DNA of 64,000 nucleotides from SW4 sp042466115 (GCF_042466115.1 NZ_JAXHBQ010000001.1:1550001-1614000), one strand, 5' to 3'; positions 34,569 to 46,292 are shown, counted from the first letter of the stretch. Numbers and translations are program-made. The notes: a model not told the origin generated them from the sequence alone.

Positions 34569-34896
34569 GACAAACGACCTTTCAAAAATGAACCGCAAAG
34601 CGCTTGAGAAACTGGCAAGCGATGTCGACAAGGCCCTGCGCAAGATCGAAAAGCAGGAATTGAAAGCCGCGCGCGCCGCCGCTGAAAAAGCCGCACGTGC
34701 ACACGGGTTTTCTTTGGCCCAGATTACAGGTGCGACACCCGCAGCGAAGAAAGTCAAAAAGGCGGGTGCAAAATCCGCGCCAAAATATGCCAACCCTGCA
34801 AATCGCGATCAAACATGGACAGGCAAGGGCCGCCAACCCGACTGGTATAAATCAGCAATTGCCGCAGGCACGCCCGCCGACGACATGGCAATCTAG
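34567..34896 (+). CDS. H-NS histone family protein (HvrA-like)
   Basis: A 109-residue nucleoid-associated DNA-binding protein. The N-terminal coiled coil for dimerisation is MNRKALEKLASDVDKALRKI and on to about residue 45. A linker rich in Ala and Lys follows, then the C-terminal H-NS DNA-binding motif YANPANRDQTWTGKGRQPDW, with TWTGKGRQP as the AT-hook-like loop. In Rhodobacter HvrA is a trans-acting regulator of photosynthesis and nitrogen genes; here the target set is unknown. It is monocistronic, converging on the DUF4329 genes. Confidence 0.93.
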   Translation: MTNDLSKMNRKALEKLASDVDKALRKIEKQELKAARAAAEKAARAHGFSLAQITGATPAAKKVKKAGAKSAPKYANPANRDQTWTGKGRQPDWYKSAIAAGTPADDMAI

Positions 34897-34899
34897 GGG

Positions 34900-35445
34900 T
34901 TATTCCAAAAGTTTCACAAGATCGCGGTAAGCATAGCCGGGCGCAATCACACCCATATCACCCGCAATGAAATTCGCATCTGCGGGCAAACACCCAAGCC
35001 CGCAGATTTGCGAAACTTCCATATCATTTGTGTCAACATTCCAAAGCCGTCCGCCCGGGGTTGCAACATATCCGTCAATCCCTTCCAGTTCGTCGCCTTC
35101 AATATCGTCAGCGCTGGGAACCTCGTTGTAGTAGTCAGGCGAAAACGCACCATGCGTGTGATATGATGCGGTGACAAGACCAATATCCACGGGTTCGTCC
35201 GCAAGACAGCTCGCCTTTTCGCCGCGTGTGGGGCGGGTCGCAATCAATTCACCGGCCGCGTCAAAACCGATATATCCGCAGTATTCGACGTTCTCGTTGA
35301 TCGAGCGCATCTGGATATCTGTCAGAACCTGGCGTGCCAGTGCCAGTTCCGCATTATCTTGGGCAAACGATACCTGCCCCGCAAGACAGATCGCCAAGGC
35401 GCAACCGATACGCCTATTCACCAAGCTTCTGAACCAATTCGTCAT
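34900..35445 (-). CDS. Secreted DUF4329 protein with JAMM-like motif (copy 2)
   Basis: A 181-residue product with an N-terminal signal sequence (RIGCALAICLAGQVSFA, cleavage near residue 28). The mature domain matches DUF4329: EYCGYIGFDAAGELIAT, YHTHGAFSPDYYNEVPSADD and GYVATPGGRLW, with paired cysteines near the end (CGLGC). HxH-x12-S-x2-D resembles the JAMM/JAB zinc-protease signature, with Glu upstream. Start ATG 35445 overlaps the end of the paralogue by 32 bases; the frame is open to 35670. Function unknown; peptidase or deubiquitinase-like chemistry is inference. Confidence 0.75.
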   Translation of the reverse strand: MTNWFRSLVNRRIGCALAICLAGQVSFAQDNAELALARQVLTDIQMRSINENVEYCGYIGFDAAGELIATRPTRGEKASCLADEPVDIGLVTASYHTHGAFSPDYYNEVPSADDIEGDELEGIDGYVATPGGRLWNVDTNDMEVSQICGLGCLPADANFIAGDMGVIAPGYAYRDLVKLLE

Positions 35446-35959
35446 AGGTATAGGTCTTTTCGATCGTGCCGTTGATACCCTTGTAGAACCGCGGCGCCAT
35501 GGGCAGACACCCAATTGCGCAAACAAGCCGCGATTGATTGTCTTTTGAATCGACAAACCACAGCCGCCCGCCGGGCGTCGCAACCCACCCGTTGATCCCC
35601 AAAGACCGGTCGCCCGCCATATCCACATCGCTTGGCACCTCGTTAAAGTAGCCGATGTCGAATGTGCCATGCGTGTGATATGACGCGATCACAACCATAT
35701 CGCTGGGCCAGACTGGCAGGCAGCTGGCCTGCGTGCCTGCCTCGGCCTCGGTCGCGCCAAGACTGCCATCGGGGTAACGCCCGACATAGCCACAATATTC
35801 GCGCTCCTTGCGAAACGAAACCGGTTGCAGGTCTTCGAAAATCGCCATCACGAAATCAATTTCTTCCCATGTCGGGTCAACACCCGGACGCGCATTCACA
35901 GCAAATGGCAGCACCGCAATGCAGGTCGCAAAACGCAGGGCGCGCATCAAATCAGCCAT
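35414..35959 (-). CDS. Secreted DUF4329 protein with JAMM-like motif (copy 1)
   Basis: A 181-residue paralogue of the next gene, the same length and domain order. It has a signal peptide (ALRFATCIAVLPFAVNA), EYCGYVGRYPDGSLGAT, YHTHGTFDIGYFNEVPSDVD, GWVATPGGRLWFVD and CAIGC near the C-terminus. HxH-x12-S-x2-D is present here too. It is the first gene of the pair and starts 62 bases from the divergent deoD. The cysteines fit an oxidising periplasmic or extracellular environment. No known substrate. Confidence 0.75.
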   Translation of the reverse strand: MADLMRALRFATCIAVLPFAVNARPGVDPTWEEIDFVMAIFEDLQPVSFRKEREYCGYVGRYPDGSLGATEAEAGTQASCLPVWPSDMVVIASYHTHGTFDIGYFNEVPSDVDMAGDRSLGINGWVATPGGRLWFVDSKDNQSRLVCAIGCLPMAPRFYKGINGTIEKTYTYDELVQKLGE

Positions 35960-36020
35960 TGGTTTCTTTCGCCTCTCAAGCTACCCATTCAGGATAGTCA
36001 CAAAAACAGGGGTTCGCCAC

Positions 36021-36725
36021 ATGACAATCCACATCGGTGCAAAACTAGGCGATATTGCCGAAACCGTCCTGATGCCGGGCGATCCCTATCGCGCGAAATG
36101 GGCCGCCGAAACCTTTCTGGAAAACGCTGTCTGCGTGAACGAAGTGCGCGGCATGTTGGGCTTTACCGGCACATGGAAAGGCAACCGTGTCACCATTCAG
36201 GGGTCAGGTATGGGCATGCCGTCCCTGTCGATCTATGCCAACGAATTGATCAGCGAATACAACGCCCAAACCCTGATCCGCATCGGATCATGCGGCGGGA
36301 TGCAGGATCATGTAGGCGTGCGCGATGTGATCCTTGCGACAACGGCGTCAACGCTGTCCACACCATCGCGCGGGATTTTCAAGGAATTGAACTATGCGCC
36401 CACCGCCGATTTCGACCTGCTCCACAAAGCCTATCACGCCGCAGAAACCCTCAAGGTGAAAACCCACGTGGGCGGGATCTATTCATCGGACGTGTTTTAC
36501 GACGAACGCCCTGATCTGAACGAACAGATGCAGCGGCACGGCATTCTTGGCGTCGAAATGGAAGCGGCGGAACTTTATATTCTTGCCGCCCGTCACAAGC
36601 GCCGCGCGCTTGCCGTGCTGACCGTCAGCGACCACCTGCTGACGCACGAAGCCCTGCCCGCAGATCAACGCGAGCGCAGCTTTGGTGACATGGTCGATAT
36701 CGCGCTGACAGCCGCGTTCAGTTAA
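36021..36725 (+). CDS. deoD: Purine-nucleoside phosphorylase, DeoD type
   Basis: Hexameric PNP that phosphorolyses purine (deoxy)nucleosides. The 234-residue protein shows MTIHIGAKLGDIAETVLMPG at the start, VTIQGSGMGMPSLSIYANEL, RIGSCGGMQ, GVEMEAAELYILAA and TVSDHL with the catalytic Asp, all diagnostic of DeoD. ATG 36021 fits the family; the frame is open upstream. It is a second PNP type in the window, beside the frameshifted one at 22.8 kb, and could supply that activity. Confidence 0.95.
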   Translation: MTIHIGAKLGDIAETVLMPGDPYRAKWAAETFLENAVCVNEVRGMLGFTGTWKGNRVTIQGSGMGMPSLSIYANELISEYNAQTLIRIGSCGGMQDHVGVRDVILATTASTLSTPSRGIFKELNYAPTADFDLLHKAYHAAETLKVKTHVGGIYSSDVFYDERPDLNEQMQRHGILGVEMEAAELYILAARHKRRALAVLTVSDHLLTHEALPADQRERSFGDMVDIALTAAFS

Positions 36726-37800
36726 ACCGCTCTGGCCCGTAAGGGGCCAGCATATCATCGCGCTGGCCGTGCAGGATGTCTTGCGCGGCCAGTTTGCCAA
36801 CCAGCGGACCCAACGTAATGCCACTGTGCATTGACGCCATGTAAAGCCCCTGCACCCCGCGCGCCGCACCAACAACGGGAAACCCATCCACCGGCACGGG
36901 GCGCTGGCCCGTCATGATCGCCGCAACCTTCAGATCAGGCACCGAGGGCAGCCGCGCGCGCAACCGCTCCAGCATCTTGGCGGCAAAATCGGCGGGGCTT
37001 TCGCCCAAGGCCTCGTCCAGCCCGCCGCCGCTGAAGACTTCGCCCATGATGACGCGGCCATCGTTTTCCTGCCGGAAATGAATGTCGGGCGACATGATCA
37101 CATGGCGCACGATCGGCGCCACGGGGGCGGTATGCACGATCACGCCGGTCTTGTTGTCCATCGGCAGGCGTTCACCAACAGTCGCCAGAAGTTCACCACA
37201 AGCAACGCCTGTGGCAACCACCACGCAATCGGCAGCTATATCGCCAAAATTCGTCGTGACACCTGTGACCTGATCGCCCTGCACCACAAACCCCGTGACC
37301 TTGCAGCCCGCGACAACCGTCGCGCCCCACGCGGCGGCCGCAGCCAGCAACGCGCGGGTCATCGCCTCGCCATCGGCGGCCCCTTCGACGGTCGTGCGAA
37401 TGCATTGGTCAGGCGGGTCGGCCACATCGGGTTCCAGCGCGCGAAACCCCGCCGCATCGACCAGTTCTGCCTCGTATCCAAACGCCTTCATTTCGGCAAA
37501 ATGCGCATCAAAATCCGCACCACTGTCTTCCCACCACAGGCTCCCGTGCCACCGCACGGGCGCGCTTGCCCCGATCCGGTCCGCCACATCGCGAAACGCA
37601 TCAATTGCCGCACGACGCAGACGGAAATACGCGGGCGTTTCCGCGAAATTCGCATTGATCCAGCCGAATGATTTCCCACTCGCCCCGCTTGCTGGTGCCG
37701 CCGCATCCAGCACGGTGACATCCGCCCCGCCCTCGGACAGATGCAGGGCAATCGACGCGCCGATAATCCCCGCGCCGACGATGACAATTTTCTGGGTCAT
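36718..37800 (-). CDS. FAD-dependent D-amino-acid dehydrogenase/oxidase-like protein (DadA family)
   Basis: A 360-residue flavoprotein of the DAO family. The FAD-binding Rossmann motif is IVIVGAGIIGASIALHL at 4-20 with VTVLDAAAP after it; FGWINANFAETPAYF and the C-terminal GLYMASMHSGITLGP complete the pattern for glycine/sarcosine/D-amino-acid type oxidases. The exact amine substrate is unknown. Its start overlaps the stop of the PhyH gene by 4 bases, so the two are coupled and may act in sequence. Confidence 0.88.
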   Translation of the reverse strand: MTQKIVIVGAGIIGASIALHLSEGGADVTVLDAAAPASGASGKSFGWINANFAETPAYFRLRRAAIDAFRDVADRIGASAPVRWHGSLWWEDSGADFDAHFAEMKAFGYEAELVDAAGFRALEPDVADPPDQCIRTTVEGAADGEAMTRALLAAAAAWGATVVAGCKVTGFVVQGDQVTGVTTNFGDIAADCVVVATGVACGELLATVGERLPMDNKTGVIVHTAPVAPIVRHVIMSPDIHFRQENDGRVIMGEVFSGGGLDEALGESPADFAAKMLERLRARLPSVPDLKVAAIMTGQRPVPVDGFPVVGAARGVQGLYMASMHSGITLGPLVGKLAAQDILHGQRDDMLAPYGPERFN

Positions 37801-38600
37801 GACGCGCGCTGGAACACGGTTGGAAACCAATCTTCGCGCAGCTTTTGCCCCACAACCATGTCATGCCCCGGAAACGGCGGGGATGTGGGGCCGGGCCGCT
37901 GCACGTAACGCGTATCGTCACCCAGCAGACGCAGCGAAAACGCCCGGCGGCGCACAGCGGCGTCATTCCCGCGCGCGCCGTGCAAGATGCCATAGTTGAA
38001 CGCCACCGCATCGCCGGGTTCCATCGCCCACTCACGAATATCCATCCCCTCGCGGTCGGGGTCCGGCACGGGCATATAGGCGTCATCGTCGGGGTAGAAA
38101 TTCGTCTCGGACAACCAGCGGGTTGGCACCACCGGCTTGGGCCATAAATGCGACCCTGCGACACAGCGCAAGGATGCATCCGTCACCGGATCGACAGGCG
38201 ACCAGAAGCTGACGTTCTGAACCCCGTCGACAAAATAATACGGCCCGTCCTGATGCCACGGCGTGGGTTTGCTGGTGCCCGGCTCCTTGACCAGCACATG
38301 ATCGTGAAACACCTGCACCGCCTGCGATCCCATCAAGTCAGCTGCGACTTCGGCGGCGGGCGAATCGCGGATCACATCCGCGAATTCAGGGATACGCGTC
38401 CAGTTGCAATAGTCGTCAAAAAACCGCCCTGCCTCGCCCTCTTTCAGGTTCTCGGCAGCGTAGGGGCCGGGGTCAGCCATGTTGCGGTCGATCCCTTTGC
38501 GGATCGTATCAACGTGATCGGCAAACAGTCCCTTGACCAATACGACACCATCGCGCTGATAGGTGGCAATCATTTCTTCGGTGACAAGTGCGTGTGGCAT
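37797..38600 (-). CDS. Phytanoyl-CoA dioxygenase (PhyH) family oxygenase
   Basis: A 267-residue Fe(II)/2-oxoglutarate-dependent oxygenase. The iron-binding HxD is in WHQDGPYYF near 118, the distal His in GILHGARGND near 208 and the 2-oxoglutarate Arg in RRRAFSLRLLGDD. Family members hydroxylate small molecules such as ectoine, betaines or acyl-CoAs. The start is ATG 38600, preceded by GGGAGTTTACG; the frame is open to 38621. Coupled with a DadA-like gene, it may oxidise an amine or N-methyl compound, which is inference. Confidence 0.85.
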   Translation of the reverse strand: MPHALVTEEMIATYQRDGVVLVKGLFADHVDTIRKGIDRNMADPGPYAAENLKEGEAGRFFDDYCNWTRIPEFADVIRDSPAAEVAADLMGSQAVQVFHDHVLVKEPGTSKPTPWHQDGPYYFVDGVQNVSFWSPVDPVTDASLRCVAGSHLWPKPVVPTRWLSETNFYPDDDAYMPVPDPDREGMDIREWAMEPGDAVAFNYGILHGARGNDAAVRRRAFSLRLLGDDTRYVQRPGPTSPPFPGHDMVVGQKLREDWFPTVFQRAS

Positions 38601-38658
38601 CGTAAACTCCCATTGGCCCAAGTATGATCACACCCGCCACCAATGCCAAGGACACCTG

Positions 38659-39809
<1,151 letters not shown>

Positions 39810-39813
<4 letters not shown>

Positions 39814-40189
39814 CCCTCGAGCCCTTTCAGGATGGGGCAATCGGGGCGGTCATCGCCCGCGCAGGCCTGCACCAGTTCGGACAGGGTTGCGCGCATCGCC
39901 TGCAATCCCGCGATCTTGGTTTCGATCTCGGCCAAGTGATCCTTGGCGATCTGGCGCACGTCACCGCTGGCACGGCTGCGGTCCTCCCATAACGTCAACA
40001 GCGCACGGCAATCTTGAATCGAAAAGCCAAGGCCACGGGCATTGCCCAGAAACGCCAGCTTGTGCGCATCACTTTCGCGGAATTCACGATACCCGTTGGC
40101 GGCACGCTGCGGCGTGACCAGCCCGATATCCTCGTAGTAGCGGATCGTCTTGGCCGGCAGGCCGGTGCGCGCGCTCACATCACCGATGT

Positions 40190-40193
<4 letters not shown>
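39810..40193 (-). CDS. cueR: Cu(I)-responsive MerR-family regulator (CueR)
   Basis: A 127-residue copper sensor. N-terminal MerR HTH: MNIGDVSARTGLPAKTIRYY and GLVTPQRAANGYREF. A dimerisation helix follows, then the metal loop with C111 and C119 (CAGDDRPDC), the C-x7-C spacing of CueR. Its start overlaps the copA stop by 4 bases, and a MerR-type 19-bp-spaced promoter precedes copA. It should activate the copA-cueR operon when Cu(I) binds. Confidence 0.94.
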
Positions 40194-42631
<2,438 letters not shown>

Positions 42632-42657
42632 GGTCAGACTCCTTGCCCGTCGCCCAT

Positions 42658-42688
42658 CACATAAGGGTTCCAGTCACGGGAAGGTCAA
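42658..42688 (-). promoter_or_regulatory. CueR-type copper-responsive promoter of copA
   Basis: On the minus strand TTGACC (-35, at 42688-42683) and TATGTG (-10, at 42663-42658) are separated by 19 bases, the over-long spacer typical of MerR-family promoters. The spacer contains the dyad CTTCC-CGTGACT-GGAAC, close to the E. coli copA operator (ACCTTCC...GGAAGGT). It lies between the copA start and the stop of the dehydrogenase gene at 42693. Confidence 0.85.
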
Positions 42689-42692
42689 GGGG

Positions 42693-43991
42693 CTAGCTAC
42701 CCAAATCGAACGCCTGATCGGGAAAATACTTGGCCAGCCGGATGTCTGCGGTGCGCGCATGGCCTTCCATCCCCTCAAGGCGGGAAATCCGCGCTGTTGC
42801 CTCGGCCACAGGGCGGGCGGCATCGCGGGTCGATCGCTGCCATGTGACTGTCTTGTAGAACTTGCCCACCGACAAGCCGCCGGTATAACGCGCAGCGCCG
42901 CTTGTGGGCAAAACGTGGTTCGGGCCGGAGGCCTTGTCGCCGAATGCCACGGTCGTTTCCTCGCCCAGAAACAGCGACCCATAGGCGGTAAGCCGTGCCA
43001 ACCACCAATCCAGATCAGCACATTGCACGTGCAGGTGTTCAGGCGCGTATCGGTCCGACACCTGTGCCATCTCTTCGCGGTTTTCACACAAAACCACCTC
43101 GGCATAATCGGCCCATGCGGCGCGGGCATTGTCGGCATTCACCTGCGGCAAAGCGTCAATTAACGCAGGCACACGGGCCATAACATCAGCGGCCAGATCG
43201 GCACTGTCCGTGACCAGCCAGACCGGCGAATTGTAGCCGTGTTCGGCCTGCCCGACCAAATCACAGGCGACCAGTGCCGGATCGGCCTGCCCATCGGCCA
43301 GCACCAGCAAATCGGTCGGCCCAGCGACCATATCAATGCCCACCGCGCCGAACAGAATGCGCTTTGCCTCGGCAACGAACTGGTTGCCCGGCCCGACCAG
43401 AATATCAGACTTGGGCAGCCCGAACAGACCATACGCCATGGCGGCCACCGCCTGCACACCGCCCATGTTCAGGATTGCATCCGCACCGCAGGCATCCATC
43501 GCATAAAGGATTTCCGCCGGTATCCCCGTATCAGGACGCGGCGGCGAACAGGCGGTGACATGACCGACACCGGCAACTTTGGCGGTGGTCACGGTCATCA
43601 TGGCGCTGGCGATATGCGCGTAACGCCCGCCGGGCACATAACAACCCGCGGCGCTTACCGGAATCTGGCGCTGGCCCGCCAGCAGGCCGGGTATAATCTC
43701 GACCTCCATGTCGTGGATCGTGTCACGCTGCGCCTCGGCGAACCGCTGGATGTTGTCGCGGGCAAAGCGGATATCATCGCGCGTTTGCTGTGGCACAAGT
43801 GCAATCGCGGCGTCCAGATCATCGCGTGACAGAACCGGCGCGCCCTCCCAGCCATCAAACCGCTGTGCCATGGCGCGGGCGGCGTCTTCGCCACCTGCCT
43901 CGATCTCGGCCAGCAATCCGCGCACGGCCTGCCGCACATCTTGCTGGTCCGTCTGCGCCGTGCGCTCCGCCTTTTTCAGATAGGTCGCCAT
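42693..43991 (-). CDS. HisD-family dehydrogenase, probable sulfopropanediol dehydrogenase (HpsN-like)
   Basis: A 432-residue NAD-dependent alcohol-to-acid dehydrogenase of the histidinol dehydrogenase family. It has GCYVPGGRYAHIASAMMT near 117-134, GGVQAVAAMAYG, VGPGNQFVAEAKR, GPTDLLVLADG, the zinc ligands in GQAEHG and EHLHVQ near 315. HisD paralogues of the HpsN type oxidise (R)-dihydroxypropanesulfonate to sulfolactate. The position directly behind tauCBA, away from his genes, supports a sulfonate role rather than histidine synthesis. I started it at ATG 43991; the frame extends to 44015. Confidence 0.75.
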   Translation of the reverse strand: MATYLKKAERTAQTDQQDVRQAVRGLLAEIEAGGEDAARAMAQRFDGWEGAPVLSRDDLDAAIALVPQQTRDDIRFARDNIQRFAEAQRDTIHDMEVEIIPGLLAGQRQIPVSAAGCYVPGGRYAHIASAMMTVTTAKVAGVGHVTACSPPRPDTGIPAEILYAMDACGADAILNMGGVQAVAAMAYGLFGLPKSDILVGPGNQFVAEAKRILFGAVGIDMVAGPTDLLVLADGQADPALVACDLVGQAEHGYNSPVWLVTDSADLAADVMARVPALIDALPQVNADNARAAWADYAEVVLCENREEMAQVSDRYAPEHLHVQCADLDWWLARLTAYGSLFLGEETTVAFGDKASGPNHVLPTSGAARYTGGLSVGKFYKTVTWQRSTRDAARPVAEATARISRLEGMEGHARTADIRLAKYFPDQAFDLGS

Positions 43992-44054
43992 AGTGCCCCC
44001 TTGGTTTTGTGCCAAATCTAGGGGGTGTCAGGCAAAAGGGGCAGCGGTTTTCAC

Positions 44055-44098
44055 ACCCTGCCCCACCTTGTTCGTTTTCCTGAAAACGCGTTTTGGGG
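44055..44098 (-). repeat. Intercistronic REP-like element, copy A
   Basis: ACCCTGCCCCA at 44055-44065 followed by an inverted repeat CGTTTTC-CT-GAAAACG (44073-44088) and a run GCGTTTTGGGG. The same 11-mer and GTTTTC core recur in the tauA-tauB gap. It lies between the tauC stop and the HpsN-like gene. Confidence 0.55.
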
Positions 44099-44101
44099 AA
44101 C

Positions 44102-45421
44102 CTAGCCCTTGCCCTTCCAAGGCACCAACAACCGTTCGGCCCAGCGCATCAGCATGTCGATGCTGAAGCCGATAATGCCGATCAGGATGATACCGGCGAT
44201 CACGATTGACGTGATCTGGAATTTCGACGCGGTCATAATCATCATCCCCGCCCCTTTTTCGGCGGCGACCAGTTCGGCCGCCACAACCGTGCCCCAGCAA
44301 ACCCCCATCGCGACCCGCGCACCGGTAAAGATTTCCGGCAAGGAGTTGGGAATGATCACATGGCGCATGATCTGCCATTTCGACGCACCCAGACTATAGG
44401 CCGCGTGCACCTTTGTGATGCGCACACCCGACACGCCGGACCGGGCCGCGATGGCCATGATCCAAAGCGCAGCCAAAAACAGCAGGATGATCTTGCCAAC
44501 CTCGCCGATACCAGCCCAGAGGATCACCAGCGGGATCAGGGCCAGCGGCGGCACGGGGCGCATGAATTCCACGATCGGGTCAAACCAGCCACGGAACCAG
44601 TTTGAAAGACCCATCGCATAGCCCAGCGGAATACCGACAATCGCGCCAATCACAAAGCCGATGATCACACGAAACAGCGAAAACCCAAGGTGCTCGGCCA
44701 GTGTCGAATTGCGGAACCCGTCGGTCGCGATTTCCTTGATCCGGGCCCAGACATCTTCGGGCGGGGGCAGCCAGATCGGCTCCATCTGCCAACCCTTGTC
44801 GGGCTCCACGTTCAGGGTGCCACGCCCTGTCAGGCCGACACTGGCAAAGCCCACATCAACAGGGCGGCCCTGCGCAACGGGTTCACCATTGATCGCGGTG
44901 ATCTCTGCACCATCGTCACGGGTCAGCGCGTCATTGGCATCCCAGCGCACCAGTTCACTGCGGTAGGCCTGTATGGCGACACTATCGTTTTCGCCCGTGG
45001 TTTCCGGCGCATCCACATCTTCGCCCAGCGCAAAGACCACAACATCAACCGTGGCCTGCGCCGTGTTTCCGCTCCCGTCCTCGGCGGTGTAGGTAAAACT
45101 GCCCGCGCCCGTATAGGCACCGGGCACATGCAGGAAGCCGGGCAGCCAGTTGGACCCGGTAAACGACCCCCACATCACAAAGATGAACAGGATCGATACA
45201 ACCGATGCGACCGTGTTCGAGGTCACGGCACTTTCATCCCCGAACGTCACCGTTTTCAGCGAGGAATAATCATGTTTCGGCGTCAGGAACCGCTTGATCG
45301 CGGTCCAGATCACCGCCGTCAGCAGGACAATCCCGACATAGGCGGCAATATAGGGCACCGCATAGGCAAGGGTCTGCAAGACAAGGACCAGCTCGGTCCA
45401 CAGATCATACAAGAGTGTCAT
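44102..45421 (-). CDS. tauC: Taurine-type ABC transporter permease with large extracytoplasmic insertion
   Basis: A 439-residue permease, well above the usual 250-280 of TauC/SsuC. Two N-terminal hydrophobic segments (about 15-40 and 68-88) precede a 125-residue soluble region (about 89-215) containing GAGSFTYTAEDGSGNTAQAT, which reads like an Ig/cadherin-type beta domain and shows GEPVAQGRPVDVGFASV. The normal BPD_transp_1 part starts near LPPPEDVWARIKE and includes the EAA loop RSGVSGVRITKVHAAYSLGA. It overlaps the tauB stop by 4 bases. Substrate is inferred from the cluster. Confidence 0.85.
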   Translation of the reverse strand: MTLLYDLWTELVLVLQTLAYAVPYIAAYVGIVLLTAVIWTAIKRFLTPKHDYSSLKTVTFGDESAVTSNTVASVVSILFIFVMWGSFTGSNWLPGFLHVPGAYTGAGSFTYTAEDGSGNTAQATVDVVVFALGEDVDAPETTGENDSVAIQAYRSELVRWDANDALTRDDGAEITAINGEPVAQGRPVDVGFASVGLTGRGTLNVEPDKGWQMEPIWLPPPEDVWARIKEIATDGFRNSTLAEHLGFSLFRVIIGFVIGAIVGIPLGYAMGLSNWFRGWFDPIVEFMRPVPPLALIPLVILWAGIGEVGKIILLFLAALWIMAIAARSGVSGVRITKVHAAYSLGASKWQIMRHVIIPNSLPEIFTGARVAMGVCWGTVVAAELVAAEKGAGMMIMTASKFQITSIVIAGIILIGIIGFSIDMLMRWAERLLVPWKGKG

Positions 45422-46224
45422 TGTCCTGCCTCCGTCCGGCCCATGATTTCTTCTTCCATGTCCCAGATCATCGACAGGATTTCTTCACGGGTCTTGTTGT
45501 ATTCAGGGTGTTTCTTGACCTCGCGCAGGTCGGCGTCCACGCCCATATCGGCAAACGGCAGGCGGTATTCCTTGTGAATGCGGCCCGGGCGCGGTGCCAT
45601 GACCAACAGGCGTTCACCCAGCAGCAAGGCTTCCTCGACCGAGTGGGTGATCAGGATGATCGTCTTGCCGGTCTCTTTCCACAGCTTCAGAACCAACCCC
45701 TGCATCTTTTCACGGGTCAAGGCATCAAGCGCACCCAGCGGTTCATCCATCAAGATCACATCGGGGTCATTGGCCAGACAACGGGCCAGCGCCACACGTT
45801 GCTGCATCCCGCCCGACAGTTCGTAGATCGCCTTTTCCTTGAAGTCCTGCAACCCGACCACATCCAACAGGTGATCGACGTTTTCGGCGTATTCGCGGGC
45901 CTTCTTGCCGGCCATGCGCGGGCCAAAGCTGACGTTCTCGCGCACCGACATCCATTCAAACAACGCGCCCTGCTGGAACACCATGCCACGTTCCGCATCC
46001 GGCCCTTGCACCACATGGCCGTTCAACTCGATCTGCCCTTCGGTCGGCGCCAGAAAGCCCGCAACGATATTCAACAGCGTTGTCTTGCCACAGCCCGACG
46101 GGCCAAGCACGCTCATCAGCTCGCCCTGCTTGATATCAAGGGTCACGTCCTTGAGTGCCTGCACCGAGCTGCCATTGGGCAGGTCAAATCGCATCGAGAT
46201 GTTCTTGATGTGTAGTCCGCTCAT
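45418..46224 (-). CDS. tauB: Taurine ABC transporter ATP-binding protein
   Basis: A 268-residue ATPase of the TauB/SsuB type. Walker A is GPSGCGKTTLLN near 42-53, Q-loop GMVFQQGALFEWM, signature LSGGMQQRVALARCL and Walker B DVILMDEPLGALDAL. ATG 46224 begins MSGLHIKNISMRFDL; the frame extends to 46236. It is separated from tauA by a 13-bp hairpin and a REP-like element, so it is probably less expressed than the binding protein. Confidence 0.93.
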   Translation of the reverse strand: MSGLHIKNISMRFDLPNGSSVQALKDVTLDIKQGELMSVLGPSGCGKTTLLNIVAGFLAPTEGQIELNGHVVQGPDAERGMVFQQGALFEWMSVRENVSFGPRMAGKKAREYAENVDHLLDVVGLQDFKEKAIYELSGGMQQRVALARCLANDPDVILMDEPLGALDALTREKMQGLVLKLWKETGKTIILITHSVEEALLLGERLLVMAPRPGRIHKEYRLPFADMGVDADLREVKKHPEYNKTREEILSMIWDMEEEIMGRTEAGQ

Positions 46225-46283
46225 ACCCTGCCCCAAAGTGTTTTCGGAAAGGCCACCGCGCGGATGGTTTTGCCGAAAACGCC
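46225..46283 (-). repeat. Intercistronic REP-like element, copy B
   Basis: ACCCTGCCCCA at 46225-46235, then AAGTGTTTTCGGAAAGG and, at 46266-46283, GGTTTTGCCGAAAACGCC, which forms an inverted partner to GTTTTCGG. It abuts the tauB start codon, so the 11-mer forms part of its ribosome binding region. Confidence 0.55.
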
Positions 46284-46292
46284 GGAAAGGGA

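Noticed and set aside
42693..43991. Histidinol dehydrogenase of histidine synthesis
   Set aside because: Fold matches, but the place behind tauCBA and absence of his genes favour an HpsN-like sulfonate enzyme.
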